From assembly GCF_024763615.1 (NCBI RefSeq), contig NC_077222.1, positions 27,838,001-27,902,000 of the forward strand: 64,000 nt of DNA. Reading direction: 5' to 3'. Below the pieces are notes generated by a model. It ran no database searches, was not told the origin of the DNA, and saw nothing but the letters and a program-made list of their open reading frames with translations. Shown in pieces: positions 1 through 12,973 of the stretch (positions are counted from its first letter, which is position 1; each line of letters starts with the position of its first letter). The translations under genes were made by a program, and so were the position numbers. This DNA is from Phlebotomus papatasi. Its lineage: Eukaryota > Arthropoda > Insecta > Diptera > Psychodidae.

Positions 1-2687
1 AGTAATCAGTCAAAATTGTGGCTGGATACTTTCGTGAATTGCCCCTCTGGATTGGTTACTTTATTCAATATTCCAATGCTTTGATTTCTCAAATAAAAGC
101 GAAGAAAAATCATTTAAAGTGAGTAATAATAGGGTGATCATGAAGAAAGAGAAATACTGAATGTATTCTTTGCATAATATTGCCCAAAATAATTGAGTTT
201 GAATCTTTCCAAGTGGGTGGCGAGAAGTGGTTACAGAACTGGCGAAAACCAGTGGCGACGAAGTGGTTATTTTGCATTGTTAATAAAAATCAGTTTTTTA
301 AGTAGTTCAGGGTTAAATTGGAGGACTATTGTTTGCATGAATCTGCAGCCAATACATTTAATTAACTTTGTGTCAAATTTAAATTATCATGTAGGGGGAG
401 GCTTTGATCGTTCGCACATACGCTACCTTCAGACACTTCATATTTCTCCCATATTCCTTTATGAATCTCACATATGGCTATATATTGTAATAGCTAACCT
501 TAAATCCCATCTTTCCTGAAAAAATTGAGAGTCTAATCCTTTTTTCCTAGTTTCAGGAAACAAAAAATAAAAAACAGGTCCAAAACTGTAATTTTGCTGT
601 GCAATATTTCATACGATTGTGCAGAATTAATATCACTTTTCTGAAAAACTACTATCACAAAGGGTAGAAGGGTTATTAGGAATCAGATTTATGTAAAAAT
701 CTTTTAGGCTGAACAGGCACTTTTTGTGGGTGGAACAAAATTCACAAACTTGACTCAGATTCATCGATCGCACATAGAAGACTGCTTCTTTCAGATATTT
801 TCCAGGAAACTTCATTTTAGATACGATCCCTCATATTCACATCTATTGTAATCTACCGATTTGATCCACCACTAAAAAGGAAAACTTAAAAATCGTAAAG
901 TTGATAAACAAGAAGTAATTTGACTCAAATAGGCTGCAGTTGAGTAATTATTAAGCAAATTTGCATTTCTTTGATATAAAAATATTTTTCAAGCTTGCAC
1001 AAACTGAATGTGCAATGAAAGAATCACATCTGCAATAAGCTCATACAGTTTACAACTGGTTTTTTGACAATCTTTGACATAACCTCACTATTGTGTTGTT
1101 TTGCATGACAAAGAAAAGAAATTGTCCGTGAGAAACTGTTTTGTGAAAATTTTAGCTTGTTCACCTGCTGAAGCTCAATATCTGTGCTAAATCCCGATTC
1201 CTGCAGTTGCAGGAACAGAGAAATCTTCAATGATGCGCATTCAAACGTTTTTGTGCATATCCGGCTCCGTGGAGGAATGGTGGAATCTTGTGTGGTCTTC
1301 TCGCTTGCAGAGTTTTAGTCAATTTTTAGCTTTAAAAACTTATTGATTCGTGTAAATTTGGTGATATTTGGACTTTTTAAGAAAGTATTCATCAGATTTA
1401 ACCGTTTCCGGAGTGAAATTCTCGTAGAACCAATCAAAAAAATGGTTTTTAATGTCAATAAAACATCTCTCAGAAAAGTTCCAAAAAAGTGATATTAAAA
1501 TGTTTTATTCTATATAAAAATGGTTTAATCAAGTAGATTAGAGTTCCCTTTAAACAATGATGTGCAACTTTTAGTGTCCGGTGCAAAATTTACGGTGAAA
1601 ATGGGGTGTTCAATGATGGCGTGAATCGTGTGCGATAATAGAAACTTGATTCATCTATCGGATAAATCGCCATTAAATTTTCATTTTCCTCTGGAGGAAA
1701 ATCTAAGGATTTCCTGGAATTTTGTTTGGTGGGATTATAAACCTTATAAGTAAGACATTTTTTTGGCATAGTTGGAGAATCCATACAGTTTGCATGGTAG
1801 TCAGAAAAAATCACTGAACTTGAACATCATTTTTGTATGCGAAAGTTCAAAGCCTCCCCCTAATAAGGGTTCAAAAGTTATAATAAAATAATTTCCAGTT
1901 TTTCCTAAATATGGCGATAAGTGATTACTCCACCCTAATTCTGGTTAATAACTCTTGACAACATTGATGTTTGAGACACTTTTTCGTGTTTTGACTTCAA
2001 GGCATTATTTCAAAGACACTATGAACTGTTTTAGACTTTAATTTGACCATAGTATACCCACAGGTACCGGCTTTAATAAAAGGATTCAACGAAGCTGAGA
2101 AAAGAAATGAGCTTTCTTGGAAAAGTGAGAATGTTTAATGCGTCATTTTGTCCCTAAAATCCCTAATCCAGGACACATTGGGACAAAAAAGGGGATGTTT
2201 AGGACACGGTTTTTTCTTGTGTAATTTGGTATTTCTTGCAATAAAGAGCTTCAGTGACACCGATGTTACAAAAACAAAACTGATTTTTCCACGGAAAATC
2301 CCGTAAGAATTTTCATTCCGGATGCAAATTCCAGTAATTTCGTTATTGTGATTTCTTTTACATTTAAAAAAAAACACTTAAAAAATGGACACTTTAAAAT
2401 TAAAGATAATTAATTTTAAATAAGAAGAATTCAAGATGGTATTCAATGTTACTTCTTCAAGAAAAAACATCTTTTTTCTTGTCTTTATTAATTTTTTTCC
2501 TATCTTATTTTATCTTATTTTTTTCTTATTGAAGATCCAAAGTTAATATCTCTTGCCGTTTATGAAAACACGATAAATCTCAATAAAAAAAGAAAGTAAT
2601 GAAAACTGTGACAAATACTCAATAATTTGCAGTGAAATAGAAAAATGTTAGCTAATTTCCTTTTAAGTGAAAAAAAAAACAGAGTTA
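1..2687. other. tws intron 2, nothing recognised
   Basis: AT-rich DNA with only short ORFs that lack codon bias or splice signals. No B55 exon is visible. Confidence 0.7.
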
Positions 2688-2999
2688 GGGCGTTAGAAGA
2701 AAGTACTCTTCCTTCGAACGTTCATGGCTTTAGAATAGTGTGAATTTTCTTCTATTTTTATTAAATATTAGTTAGCTTATTATCAATTATTGATAATTAT
2801 GCGATAAATATGTGTAATAACCCCTATACGCTAGAGAATTGTATGTCCATATTTGAGAGATTTTCCTACAAAAGCATAGGCAATTTACTTCAATATGAAC
2901 ATAAATTTCTTTAATGTAGAAGCCCAAGTCTCCTAGGAAAAATAAAATAAATTCACATTATTCAAAGGCATGAACGTTCGAAGGGAGAGTGATTTCCCC
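2688..2999. mobile_element. TA-GGGG MITE with TTCGAACGTTCATG arms (312 bp)
   Basis: Left CTTCCTTCGAACGTTCATGG and right CATGAACGTTCGAAGGGAG are inverted, ending GGG...CCCC with TA flanks. The middle is AT-rich and noncoding. Confidence 0.7.
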
Positions 3000-5928
3000 T
3001 AAGAATAGAACTGATATTTACGAATTTCCTGCTTTTTAGTACATGAGCTAAAAATTTAGAACATGCCTATACTAAAATCAGACTGTTATACATCAAAAAT
3101 ATGATACTGTTTCTTTTTCGGTGTTTAAGAGTCCCCTAAGGATAAGTGAGACATGTCTATCATAGAGTTAGCGACATACGTATTTGTACTAATTTTTAAA
3201 CAAGTTCAAGATGAAAAACATTCCATATTTTAAAAACTAATCAAAGGAATTGCGAATCTAAGTTAATAATTATAAACAATGGAAATCGGAAAACGATTAT
3301 AATGCTGCTTGACATTTTTAAATATATTTGCCATATTACCTTGACTTGAAATTATTATACTAGAAATTTTATATTTTATGTCAAGACTACACTGTTAGGA
3401 AGATAGTTCATCCTTGTAATATGACTTTCTTAAACTATTTTAAACTTTTACTGAATTATAGAATTAATTATGAGAAAAGTGAAACATTTACCTTAATGCC
3501 CTTTACAAGGCCTGGAATACAATTTTAGCATATTCCCATGAAAATTTAATTAAGCAGAAAGATTGAAGATTACCCATTACTTTTTGTCTAAAAGTCAGAA
3601 AGGAAGTATTGCCATTTATGCAAATATTATACACCACTACTCTTAATAAAAAAAGTTCCCCTTTCCTCCATAGTCAAAAGTTAAAATGAAACAGGAAAAA
3701 TATAAATATTTTCTAAATGAATGAAGATTGTATCTCTCTAAAATCTCCCTATTTCCCTATTGTTGGCTCTTTCCATCCGTCTCACAGCACAAATTTACTG
3801 TGGTGCAAATTTAATAGAGATTTAACCAATTTATTAAGTGAGTTTCATATCAACCACCAAGGGTAAATTTTCATCTGTTCGCCAATTGCATTTTAAATGA
3901 AATTACGCTAATTTTCTCTCTCAATTATTAAATTTTCAGATTACATGTGAAAATTTAATAAAGATTAGTAAATTTGAACTTTCACCGTACGCCAAGGAAA
4001 AACAAAATCAATACAATATGGGTCGATCCTCAACTTTATTGCATGGAATTTTACTGCACTATTTATATATGTGAAAATGAGTTATTTGTTGTATTTGTTT
4101 ACAAAGAATACAAACTCTTATAAGATAGCAGAAAAGTTTAAGTTTTTCTCTTCCTATAATTATTGCTCGAACTCCACTGAGAGTGAGTAATATTTTTTAT
4201 AATCCTTTGATTTTTACGTCCCTGTGTTTCTTATTTGTTCCGACTGACTGTACGAGGTGTTCCAGGCTGAAGGATAAACCGTAAGAGATATCGACTTGTG
4301 GTATTCGGCAATGCAATTTGAAAATTAGAGTGAAAACGCTATTGCATTTAACATAGGTTTTTGTTTGTTAATATCAGGAATTAGCCATCTCAAAAGTTCA
4401 ATTTTTGAACCAATTTCGAAGAAAAAAGACCGGTCGAGACAATATACATTTATGGGGGTTCATCGAAGACTGGAAGTCGATATCTCTTATCGTTTGACCT
4501 CTAGCTCATCAACAAACTTTATTTCAAGTAAAAAAATAATTTACGAAAAAAATTATTCAATTATCGTTACTTAACCGATCGAAATTTCAAGACATTTAAA
4601 AAAAAATTCAAATTTAATCAAATCGGTTGAAAAATGGGCCCCCCAAAGTGGTTGACCTTTGACCTTCAGTAATTCAAAAGGACGATTTTTCCGATCATAG
4701 TTATATTTGGAGTTTAATGTTCGCCTGGGGATAAATTCTCTAATTTTCGTGACTTGGTCACCAGTGACAGGCTCACGAAAATATTCGACCACTTTGTTTT
4801 CACTTTCTCATATTTCGTGATTCTGTATGCTTGAGTGAGAAGCTAGTGACATTTTTCCCGCGATTTTTTGACAGAAGTGGAGAGAAACCTTTTAGTACCG
4901 ATTTTAGTACTCAATTTACTCTTATTTTTAAAACAGCCCTCATACAAAGATGCCATTCTTCTGAGTTCTTTATCAAAACAAAATGTCAATATGAGTGTCT
5001 CTGTTTTTAAACCAGTGTACATAATTTTGCGAAAGAACAAACGTGAATTAGAATGGTTTAATATTTGATTTATTTTAATGAATCTACGATTTCAATGTTT
5101 TTAAGTGTTACTCCTCTAAACTGTGAGATTTTCTTATGAATTGTGTCACAATTTGAACCATCCGAAAAAGGTTTCTATTGAGAATTCCAGCCCATTTCGG
5201 TAAGAATTAAGTTATTTCTTATGATTGATTTCGCAATTTTCCTCTTGAATTATTTTTGAGTCACTGGATCATCATTCAGTGAGAAGTGTCACGAAAATAT
5301 CATGAGAAGTGTCACAAAAATGAGCATAGAGAATCACACTTAGTGACAAGTTTCAATATTTTCTCATTTTTAACACTTCTCACGTTCTTACAAAGTTAGA
5401 GAATTTACCCCGGATTTGGAAAAATTTTGGTGTTTTGGAAAGCCCTCGTGGAGTACTACAACCTTTGTGATACCCCAATTTTATCAGATTAAATCGAAGG
5501 ATCGATTAATCAAAAAATCGATTTTCGATTAATCGATCTCGAATGTTTCGAAAACTATAGACGATACTTTTTCTTTAAATTTTAGTATGTTGTAGCTGAG
5601 GTCGAGACCTTTCCTACGGTAGGTCGCACTCCTCCCTTGATGTTCCCTGACCCGAGCTATAGCCCAAAAAGTTTTGCCCGGATTGCATTTTTGGTGTTTA
5701 TGAAGGGATTTCGATGAAATTTTAGCATATATTGTATCTGAGAGCAAGATCTTTCTAATAATGGGTTCCATCCGTCTCTACCCAACCCACAGTACACCGA
5801 CCCTTACTATATCCATATGGACCGGACTCTATCTCCAATATTTAATAACCGATTTCAATGAACTTTTCTTTCTTTTGTTGGCCTTCCTCACTCAAACTAT
5901 TTAAAATAGAAAATGACCAGTGATAAGC
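3000..5928. other. tws intron 2, AT-rich, no gene seen
   Basis: It contains degenerate TCACTCAGTGAGAAGTGTC and CACGAAAAT motifs at about 4730-4870 and 5265-5400 that look like an old inverted repeat. The segment at 4240-4330 with AAGAGATATCGACTTG has an inverted partner near 4475. No coding evidence. Confidence 0.6.
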
Positions 5929-6228
5929 CCAGATAAGCTTATGGTAGCTGAGATTCTTTACAGGTGACCTCGAAATGCGTGCAACTCGGGGTGCTTGTAA
6001 CTCGGAATGCGTGAAAATTCGATTGTGAGTTGAATTTTGGGGATAAAGAATCGCGTCGAGCTAATTTTATCCATTTCGACCGCCGAGAACAGTTTACTCG
6101 ACGCGATTCTTTACCCCCAAAATTCAACCCACAATCGAATTTTCACGCATTCCGAGTTGCAAGCACCCCGAGTTGCACGCATTCCGAGGTTGCCTGTAAA
6201 GAATCTCAGCTGCCATAAGCTTATCTGG
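5929..6228. mobile_element. 300-bp foldback element (near-complete hairpin)
   Basis: CCAGATAAGCTTATGG on the left pairs with CCATAAGCTTATCTGG on the right. The two arms of roughly 140 bp remain complementary with about 8-10 mismatches, leaving a spacer of about 20 bases near 6070-6088. The arms contain AACTCGG/AATGCGTG motifs repeated in tandem. Because of the palindrome both strands show similar ORFs, which are not genes. A fragment of the right arm recurs at 40040-40100. Confidence 0.85.
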
Positions 6229-8888
6229 CCTTTTTTCAAAATATATTTATCAATATTGGATTCACTTGAAAGGCCTTAAAATTCTGATTTGGTTTAAACA
6301 GGTAATAAATAAGAAGTGGTCCGGTACTGGCCCAAAAAGCACAGTAAAAGAATATCCTGAGTGCTGGAACTCGTAAATTCAAGCATTCTGCCAATTCTTT
6401 GCTTTTTTTTTCTTTTCTATGAAAGAATTCTAAACAGCTGTAAAGAATGGGGTAATGAGGGTCATTTGACATTGTGTGAAATGCACAAGAGTGTGCACAA
6501 GTGATCATTAAAAAGCTTCAATAAGTCTTTCAACACTGCCAGTGACACTCAAAAATAAACTCACACTTATATTTCTTCGAGTACCCCCAGTTAAAATGAA
6601 TGCTCATAGAAATATTGCGAGCATTGAGCACATTTTCATGAGTGTGCTGAATTAAGATAATATCCATGCAATTTCCCATCAAGTCAATATGGGAAAACAT
6701 CACTTGAGGGAAGAACGCAGAAAAAACAACAAATAAATGGCAAGAGAAAAACCGATTTCTTCATCCACAGGAGAGAGAGATATAGACAATAACCACCCTC
6801 ATTTGAAGTGGCACAATGCGATAAGTGCCTGAAGAGGGGTGTATAGTACAAAAAAAAGGGATGAGATGGAAATTTTATTTGCAACAAAATGCTTTTAAGC
6901 ATCAACATTGTGTGTGCATGATTGATATAATCGACACAGAATTGTGAATCGTGTGTGTTGTGTATTTATTTATTTTATAATTTTATTATTATGCAAATTG
7001 AACTAGAAAACAGAGAATGGAAAATCGATTTGAGGTGAAGATGAACATTTTAAACAGGCACAACTTATTATACTTTATTTTTAGACATTTTCCTCTGCAC
7101 ATTTCACAATACACAACAATACAATAACCAAGCAACTGAAACAGCTGGTTGTCGAGCTTTTTTCTTTTACTTGAAACTATGCTAGACATCTACACAAAAG
7201 CAGTTTGAAGGATTGTGAGAAAAAGCAGGAAAACTACTTCCTTTATTCTCATTGAGCATTGAAGAGAAATTATTGTTTATACTTAGTAGGATTCCATCCT
7301 TTATCTTTATTTCTCACACGACCTGTTTCAAACAATATGTTGCTTAAATGTCTCAAAATTTAATAAGCTTCTCAAAACTTACAAGGGTTGGTATTGAAGT
7401 TATACCAGGTTATAATGAGCCTTGAGTTAGATATAACGTTGTTTACCTTGTTATAACAGTTTGTTATAAAATAAGGTTAAGGTTAAATTAACAAATATAC
7501 AACGCAGTATATTTGTGTAGAGGATCCCAGCTTGTATCACATAATGCGAATACTGCCATATGGGAAAAATATGAAATACTCGAACCCAGTGTGGGCGAAG
7601 CCTAAAAGACTTCCTCAACCGTTTCAGAAATGAGTTATCAGGGCTGAAGCCGGTCTATTTATACAAAGAACGGACTGGCTTTATACACCCTACTCCTAAT
7701 AAGGGTGGTTTAGGAAAAGTACAATGAAGTTAGAAGGACCTATGTTCACAGGTTCCTATTTTCTTAAAAGCACCGTTTCTTTTTATAATCCAATCTATAC
7801 TAACCTCAAACTAACATAACCTAGAAACACATATTTTGAATTGAAAAACTCGGAAACCCTCAAACAAAAATTGTTCAATTCTTGTTTCCAAAGGGAAGTA
7901 GAGTAATATAACATTTTGGCGAAGACTTGAAAATGTACAACACATTACAGTTATATTTTATGCGTATTTCTACAAATACAAAACGCAATATTTGTCTAAT
8001 TTAATAAAAAAAATATTTAGAAATTGAACTCATGAGAAAAGTATCACGATTCAGAGACCTTTCCAATGATTCCAAAATTTTCCTAATCAATTTTTAAATC
8101 TATTCAATAAAACTTTATTATATTTGGCCTTGAAAAACTGTTATACAGAATGTTAAAGGCCTCGAAATCGAATTTCTGAATGAAACTTCATACATTCCCT
8201 AATTGGAACCCAATGAATTCATTGGCGATAGACCCAGAGTTCGAAAAAATGCAGTTCGCCCTCAACAGAAAGACAAAGAAGGTTAAGAATTACTTTTTTC
8301 AAGCGTAAACCTTAAATGGCGAGACTTGGCGGGTTAGAATGTTATTCAGACTACCCACAATTCGGCTTAGGTTATCAAAATGTAATCTTATTTTCCCCTC
8401 CAACACCCTTCTCTTCGTGCATAAACATGATTTTTAGGATATCCCAAAATTGAGTCGAAGTAAAAATTGTGTAAGTGGACATTTCGGGTTATAAATTCTA
8501 ATAACCTTGAAACATTGCTTAATTTCTTTTCAAGGTTAAAAATACTACATTTTAAATAAATAAATAAATAATATATTTTAATTAAATACTACTTGTTTCT
8601 TATCTCCCTCGATCATCTTAGGGTGATGTAGTCTGAAAACATCCCAAACTTGTATCTCTCCCTATTTAGCGTCTACATTAGAAAAAAATATATAATTTTT
8701 TACCTTTTTTGACCTTGTCGTACAGAACGAAAGGCCTAAATGGAGGTGATGCGATACATAGCCTCTTCCCCTCAATTCCCATTTTCACTTCTACTGGCTA
8801 GATGCCTCGTAGGCCCCAGTACAGTCAGATGAGTGATAGAAGATTGGGTAAGCAACCCCAGTGGGAAGTCACAAATCTGAGGCTAATA
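6229..8888. other. tws intron 2, no gene seen
   Basis: Mixed AT-rich sequence with a few TTATAAC-type palindromic motifs at 7395-7470. Short ORFs only. Confidence 0.6.
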
Positions 8889-9096
8889 CGGGCATCAGAC
8901 CTAAGGCTTAGCCATATGGCTTAACTTCTCTAATATCTTATCAGTCAAGATTTTTCGGAAAACTTTGACATAGGATTGGTTTATTAAGGGCAAATGACCT
9001 ATTACATTTTAAAAAATCAATAAAATCGGTTGCTGTTTAAGGTTTTGAGACCCTCGGGAACTGGGCTAAACCTCTAGTCTGAAGATGGTCTAACGA
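8889..9096. mobile_element. GGCTTCAGACCTAAGGC-family MITE, copy near 9 kb
   Basis: CGGGCATCAGACCTAAGGC at the left and AAACCTCTAGTCTGAAG at the right; family as described for the 46.4-47.0 kb cluster. Confidence 0.65.
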
Positions 9097-9414
9097 ACAC
9101 GGAATCTGGTCATTCTAGAGAGAGTTCAGCGAGGAGTTAAAACCCCTCCCGTAAAACCAAGATTGTTATGAAAACTCGCAAGGAGCCTCCGATTGGACGG
9201 ACTTTTCGACAGCGACCTATATGCTACGTTACTGGAGCGAGTTGACGGAGAGTCGCCAGCACCGGAGGAGGTTAGTGCGAGAGGCCCGGTCCCTTAAAGG
9301 GATGTTGAAGCTACATAAATTCAGAACGAACACAAATTTTTCGAATTCTGTGATTATCACCAATGAATTTTTGTATCCGTATGAAAGGGATACGATACAA
9401 TGGGCACTCAATGG

Positions 9415-9500
9415 GTCAAGTATTAGAGCGATTAGAGCACTCGTTCTATGATGCAAGTGTCTCGGGTTCGAATCCCCTTTAGGTCACCAGGATTTTTTTT
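9415..9500 (+). repeat. tRNA-like Pol III sequence (tRNA-derived SINE or pseudo-tRNA)
   Basis: GGGTTCGAATCCCC is a good tRNA T-arm/B box, preceded at about the right distance by AGAGCGATTAGAGCA (A-box-like) and followed by TTTTTTTT, a Pol III terminator. The acceptor arms do not pair, so it is not a functional tRNA. Confidence 0.45.
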
Positions 9501-9820
9501 TCTGGTTTTAAGGGTGTTCGAATTGCATCCAGTGAGCTTCACTGCACTTGATTATGAAAAAATAATAATTTATGTTTAGAAATCCCCTTGCGGGATGATC
9601 TTGTTACTTCATGGAATGTTGTGTCAGCATTATTATTATTATTATTTATTATTATCAAAAGGAATATACGAAGTTTCATTAGGAAATTAGATGTCAAGTT
9701 TGATAATGCCCAAAACGTATTCGAAAACAAAAAGAAAACCTTTGAAAAAGACTTTGTATTATTTCAGAAGAAAAATGTAGGAATTTTGACCTTTAAAGTA
9801 CTCTCAAAACAGTTATAAAT

Positions 9821-10155
9821 ATACAGTAGAGTCTCGCTATAGTCCATATTTGGTTTCAAATTTGACACTTGGGTCGCACTATAGTCCATTTAATTTTTTA
9901 AAATTATCAACGACTTTTAGTATTGAAATTGCTCGACGGCTTCCACTTTCTTTGCGATTGTGGTACTTGTCCTTGCTCTCTTCATTGTGGATCACAATTA
10001 TCACAACTACTTAATAAAGTTTGCCGAAAATATTAAAATAATTATGCATGTCGCATACTAAAAAACATAACCTAACTTAAAATCAGTGTTTTGAAATCAA
10101 CGGTCGATAAATTGTGGACTATAGAGCGATGGCCTATAGCGAGACTCTACTGTAT
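9821..10155. mobile_element. CAGT-type Tc1/mariner-pogo MITE with 22-bp perfect inverted ends
   Basis: Left end ATACAGTAGAGTCTCGCTAT and right end its exact inverted complement, including a TA on each side. The second half of each arm repeats ACTATAG-type motifs. There is no coding capacity. Confidence 0.85.
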
Positions 10156-10169
10156 TTCTATTATTTCCA

Positions 10170-10422
10170 CACTGAGAGAAATTCGAAAAAGTTAAAATAA
10201 CATTCCGGAAATGTTTATTTTACCCTACAGTATTGATCCGAAATCGGTGTAAATATTATGCTTTTTAGGTGTATTAGGAGCTAAAGTTACCCTTTTTCAT
10301 GTTAATTTCACCCTTAAAAATGTGTAAAATTAACATTAAAAAATGTTGATATATTTTTACACCTAATATGTGTTAAAGTTATGAGGAAAACAAGTTAATC
10401 GTACCCTCGTTTTTTCTCAGTG
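10170..10422 (+). mobile_element. CACTGAGA MITE, copy 1 (253 bp)
   Basis: Begins CACTGAGAGAAATTCGAAAA and ends TTTTTTCTCAGTG. The body contains GATCCGAAATCGGTGTAAAT and repeated GTTAA/TTAAC motifs and matches 63027-63280 in reverse. Confidence 0.75.
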
Positions 10423-11980
10423 TAACAATTCCTAATGTTTTCTTCTCAAGTTATCCTCTGATATATTTAAAAGATTAACCTTGCAGGTTTTACTTTGCAA
10501 CATAACCTGTTCTATTCCATTTCGGTGTTATCATTTGACGATAATTTTCTTTTTTGCCATTTAGCTAATTAACCTTAAAAAATAGGTTAGAATGCCATGT
10601 TTTTTGAATAATAAAATTTTTTTTTAAATATTTATGTTATTTTAAATCACTCTACTTATCTCTCAAACTGAGAAAATTTATAAAAGTGTGATTGTTTAAA
10701 TTTGGAGCATTTTGAGGTGATCCCATTCAAAGTTCGCATAGTGTTTTTAAGGTTATGTTCACCATAACCTCAAATTGCTTATTTTCTAATTTTCTCTAGT
10801 TTCATTTACAAAATTTTTCATTGCAGGCTATTCAATTTTTAGAAAACATTTAGCTGAGTTTACCTTGCAAAATAAAACTTCAATTATTTAAGAATTTCCT
10901 CTATGAAAATTTACCATCTCCAACCTCGATATTCTGCACGTATTTCGCAGCAAACTCTGGAGGAATCGTATGATTCTACAGCAGAATGACATACATTTTC
11001 CTCATTTTCCCAAAAGAACTCCACTGCATAATTTCACCCCTTTCCTTGCCAATCACTTTCAAGAGTTCTCTCTTCCATTACCCTTTTACCGGATATTTTC
11101 CTCATGTTTGATGTTTTAAACTAAAAAGATATGATTCTGCATTTTTATTTTAGTGCGCTATTGTTACCCATTTTCTATGCATCACTTTTTGAAGAACAAT
11201 GCCTCTACAAATCCTTTAAGGACTAAGTTTGAGCTATCGATTAAACACAATGTGTACAAGCATGTCTGAAATAATCCATTAGATTTTGTAAATAATAGAG
11301 AATGCCTTCAAGTTGACCCAATTAGTGATAAAATTATAGTGAAAAAAAAACTTGTTTCTTACACAGTATATTTCATCTCGTGACAAAATCATCAACTTTT
11401 TTTTCTTCTCTTGACTCATCTATCTCTAAAGGTTCTCATATATACCTCCACCTACTCTGTCTCTCTTTATCCCGCTCACATTAAAATACAAATACGATTC
11501 AGACATCATCAATTTTACAAAGAACATCCCGTCACACTGACGCCAATATGATCAATTAGGAATGTTATCTGAATGTTCAGTAAAATCTTCATCCACTTGG
11601 AAAATATTCAAATGGACTCTCTTACAGTACAGTTGACTACACTTCCATCAGTCACGAGGAAAATATACATAAATACTACCTACTCCAATTTCCAAGCGGA
11701 AGAACATCGATGTTGTAACTGGGAAAATCCGATAATTTTGTAATCTTCCCATGTTGTCGAAAACTGATAATTTTCACTCACTGTTTCCCCTTTTGACTAT
11801 ACGGAATTAATTCCTCATTTTATCTATCCCATTTTAACAGTCTCTAAATAAAATTCCATTGATCATTCCTTCTAATCAATTACACCCTGCAATTCACTGT
11901 CCTACTAACTCATTAAATACCACTTTTCCCCCCTATCGACCAACAGAAAATTGCCATATGTGAAAAACAATATCCCTATA
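10423..11980. other. tws intron 2, no gene seen
   Basis: No repeat family recognised apart from T-rich tracts at 11390-11480. This block has fewer MITEs than its neighbours. Confidence 0.6.
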
Positions 11981-12973
11981 GGGGAAGTGTGCCAAATTTC
12001 GGCCCGATTCTAATTTCGGCCACTTTGAGTGTAATTTCGGACATGGAAATAAAATAATTAAAATTATGTATGTTATCTTCGAATAGTCAATAAATTCATT
12101 TTGCTTTTAAATATTTATTCATTTTAGGATGTATTAACACAAAGACCGTTAAATTTGAGGTATAATTTGAATTTAAATTGGGTTGTAAAAACTCAGTGTG
12201 GAAAGAGTCTTACAAAAAATGTGACAGATCGATTGTGTTTCTAGCAGTCTTACGATTTGTGGTGTAGTGCAAAAGGTTTTCCTTCGGTGTTTTTCATGAA
12301 AATTGATTAGTTTTCTTTAAAGATTGTTTCTGTGTATGTTAATAGTGAATTAATCTTTAAAATCTAAATCAATCGATGAGGTGGTGTTGCCTATTCTGGC
12401 AACATCTTTTGCTTTCCTAAATTTCTTATTCATTTTGTGTTTTTTTTTTCAATTTCTGAGTTCTACAATGTGCAGAGAAAAAAACCATCGCTTCTATGAA
12501 AAAGATGATGTGGAAAAGGCCATAGAAGAGTTCAGGAAGGGCAAATTGCTACGAGAATCTGCTCGCAAAAATTTGAGATGCTACTCTTCAGGTCTTCAGG
12601 ACAAATTACACGGAAGATCTCAGGGTTTGTGGATCATATAAACGTATTAAACTAAATATTAAACTCGTTCCGCTTGACGTTTTGAAATTTTCTATCCGTT
12701 GCGTCATAAAAGGTGGTCAGAAAAAAGGTGCCTGGTATTTCACACAAAGTGGCCGGAATACACCCAAAGCAATGTCCATATTATTATCAATTTTTCAATA
12801 TTTTAGGAAGTGATTTAAAGAAAACAAAGATGATAAACTAGTCTTGAAGGTTCCACACAACCCTCTCGAAAAGGAAGTAACAAAAAATATCAATATGAAT
12901 TAAAAATATTGCATTTGAAACTTAGGACTTCGGTGGTTATATGCAACTATGCCGAAATTTGGCACACTTACCC
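11981..12973 (+). mobile_element. pogo-like DNA transposon remnant (993 bp) with TA-GGGG ends
   Basis: Ends GGGGAAGTGTGCCAAATTTC and the complement of GGGTAAGTGTGCCAAATTTC, flanked by TA. Further TTTCGGCC motifs are repeated just inside the ends. The interior encodes a pipsqueak/pogo-type DNA-binding domain (12483-12623). Intron-like or deleted sequence follows; the DDE domain is absent. Confidence 0.8.
12381..12641 (+). pseudogene. pogo-like transposase N-terminal (psq-type helix-turn-helix) remnant
   Basis: From residue 35 the frame reads HRFYEKDDVEKAIEEFRKGK, LLRESARKNL and SGLQDKLHGRS. The arrangement Y-x2-D-D-V-x2-A-x3-F-R-x-G-K-x-x-R-x-S-A-R ... L-Q-D-K-L-x-G is that of the pipsqueak/CENP-B-like N-terminal HTH of pogo-superfamily transposases, which binds the transposon ends. 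Residues 1-34 are hydrophobic and probably leader or noncoding sequence. Related copies at 14605-14690 and 59172-59287 strengthen the call. Confidence 0.7.

Noticed and set aside
5939..6279. Similar ORFs on both strands around 6.0-6.2 kb
   Set aside because: They are the two strands of one palindromic foldback element.
9415..9500. Functional tRNA gene
   Set aside because: The B box is good but the acceptor stem does not pair and the anticodon arm is irregular.
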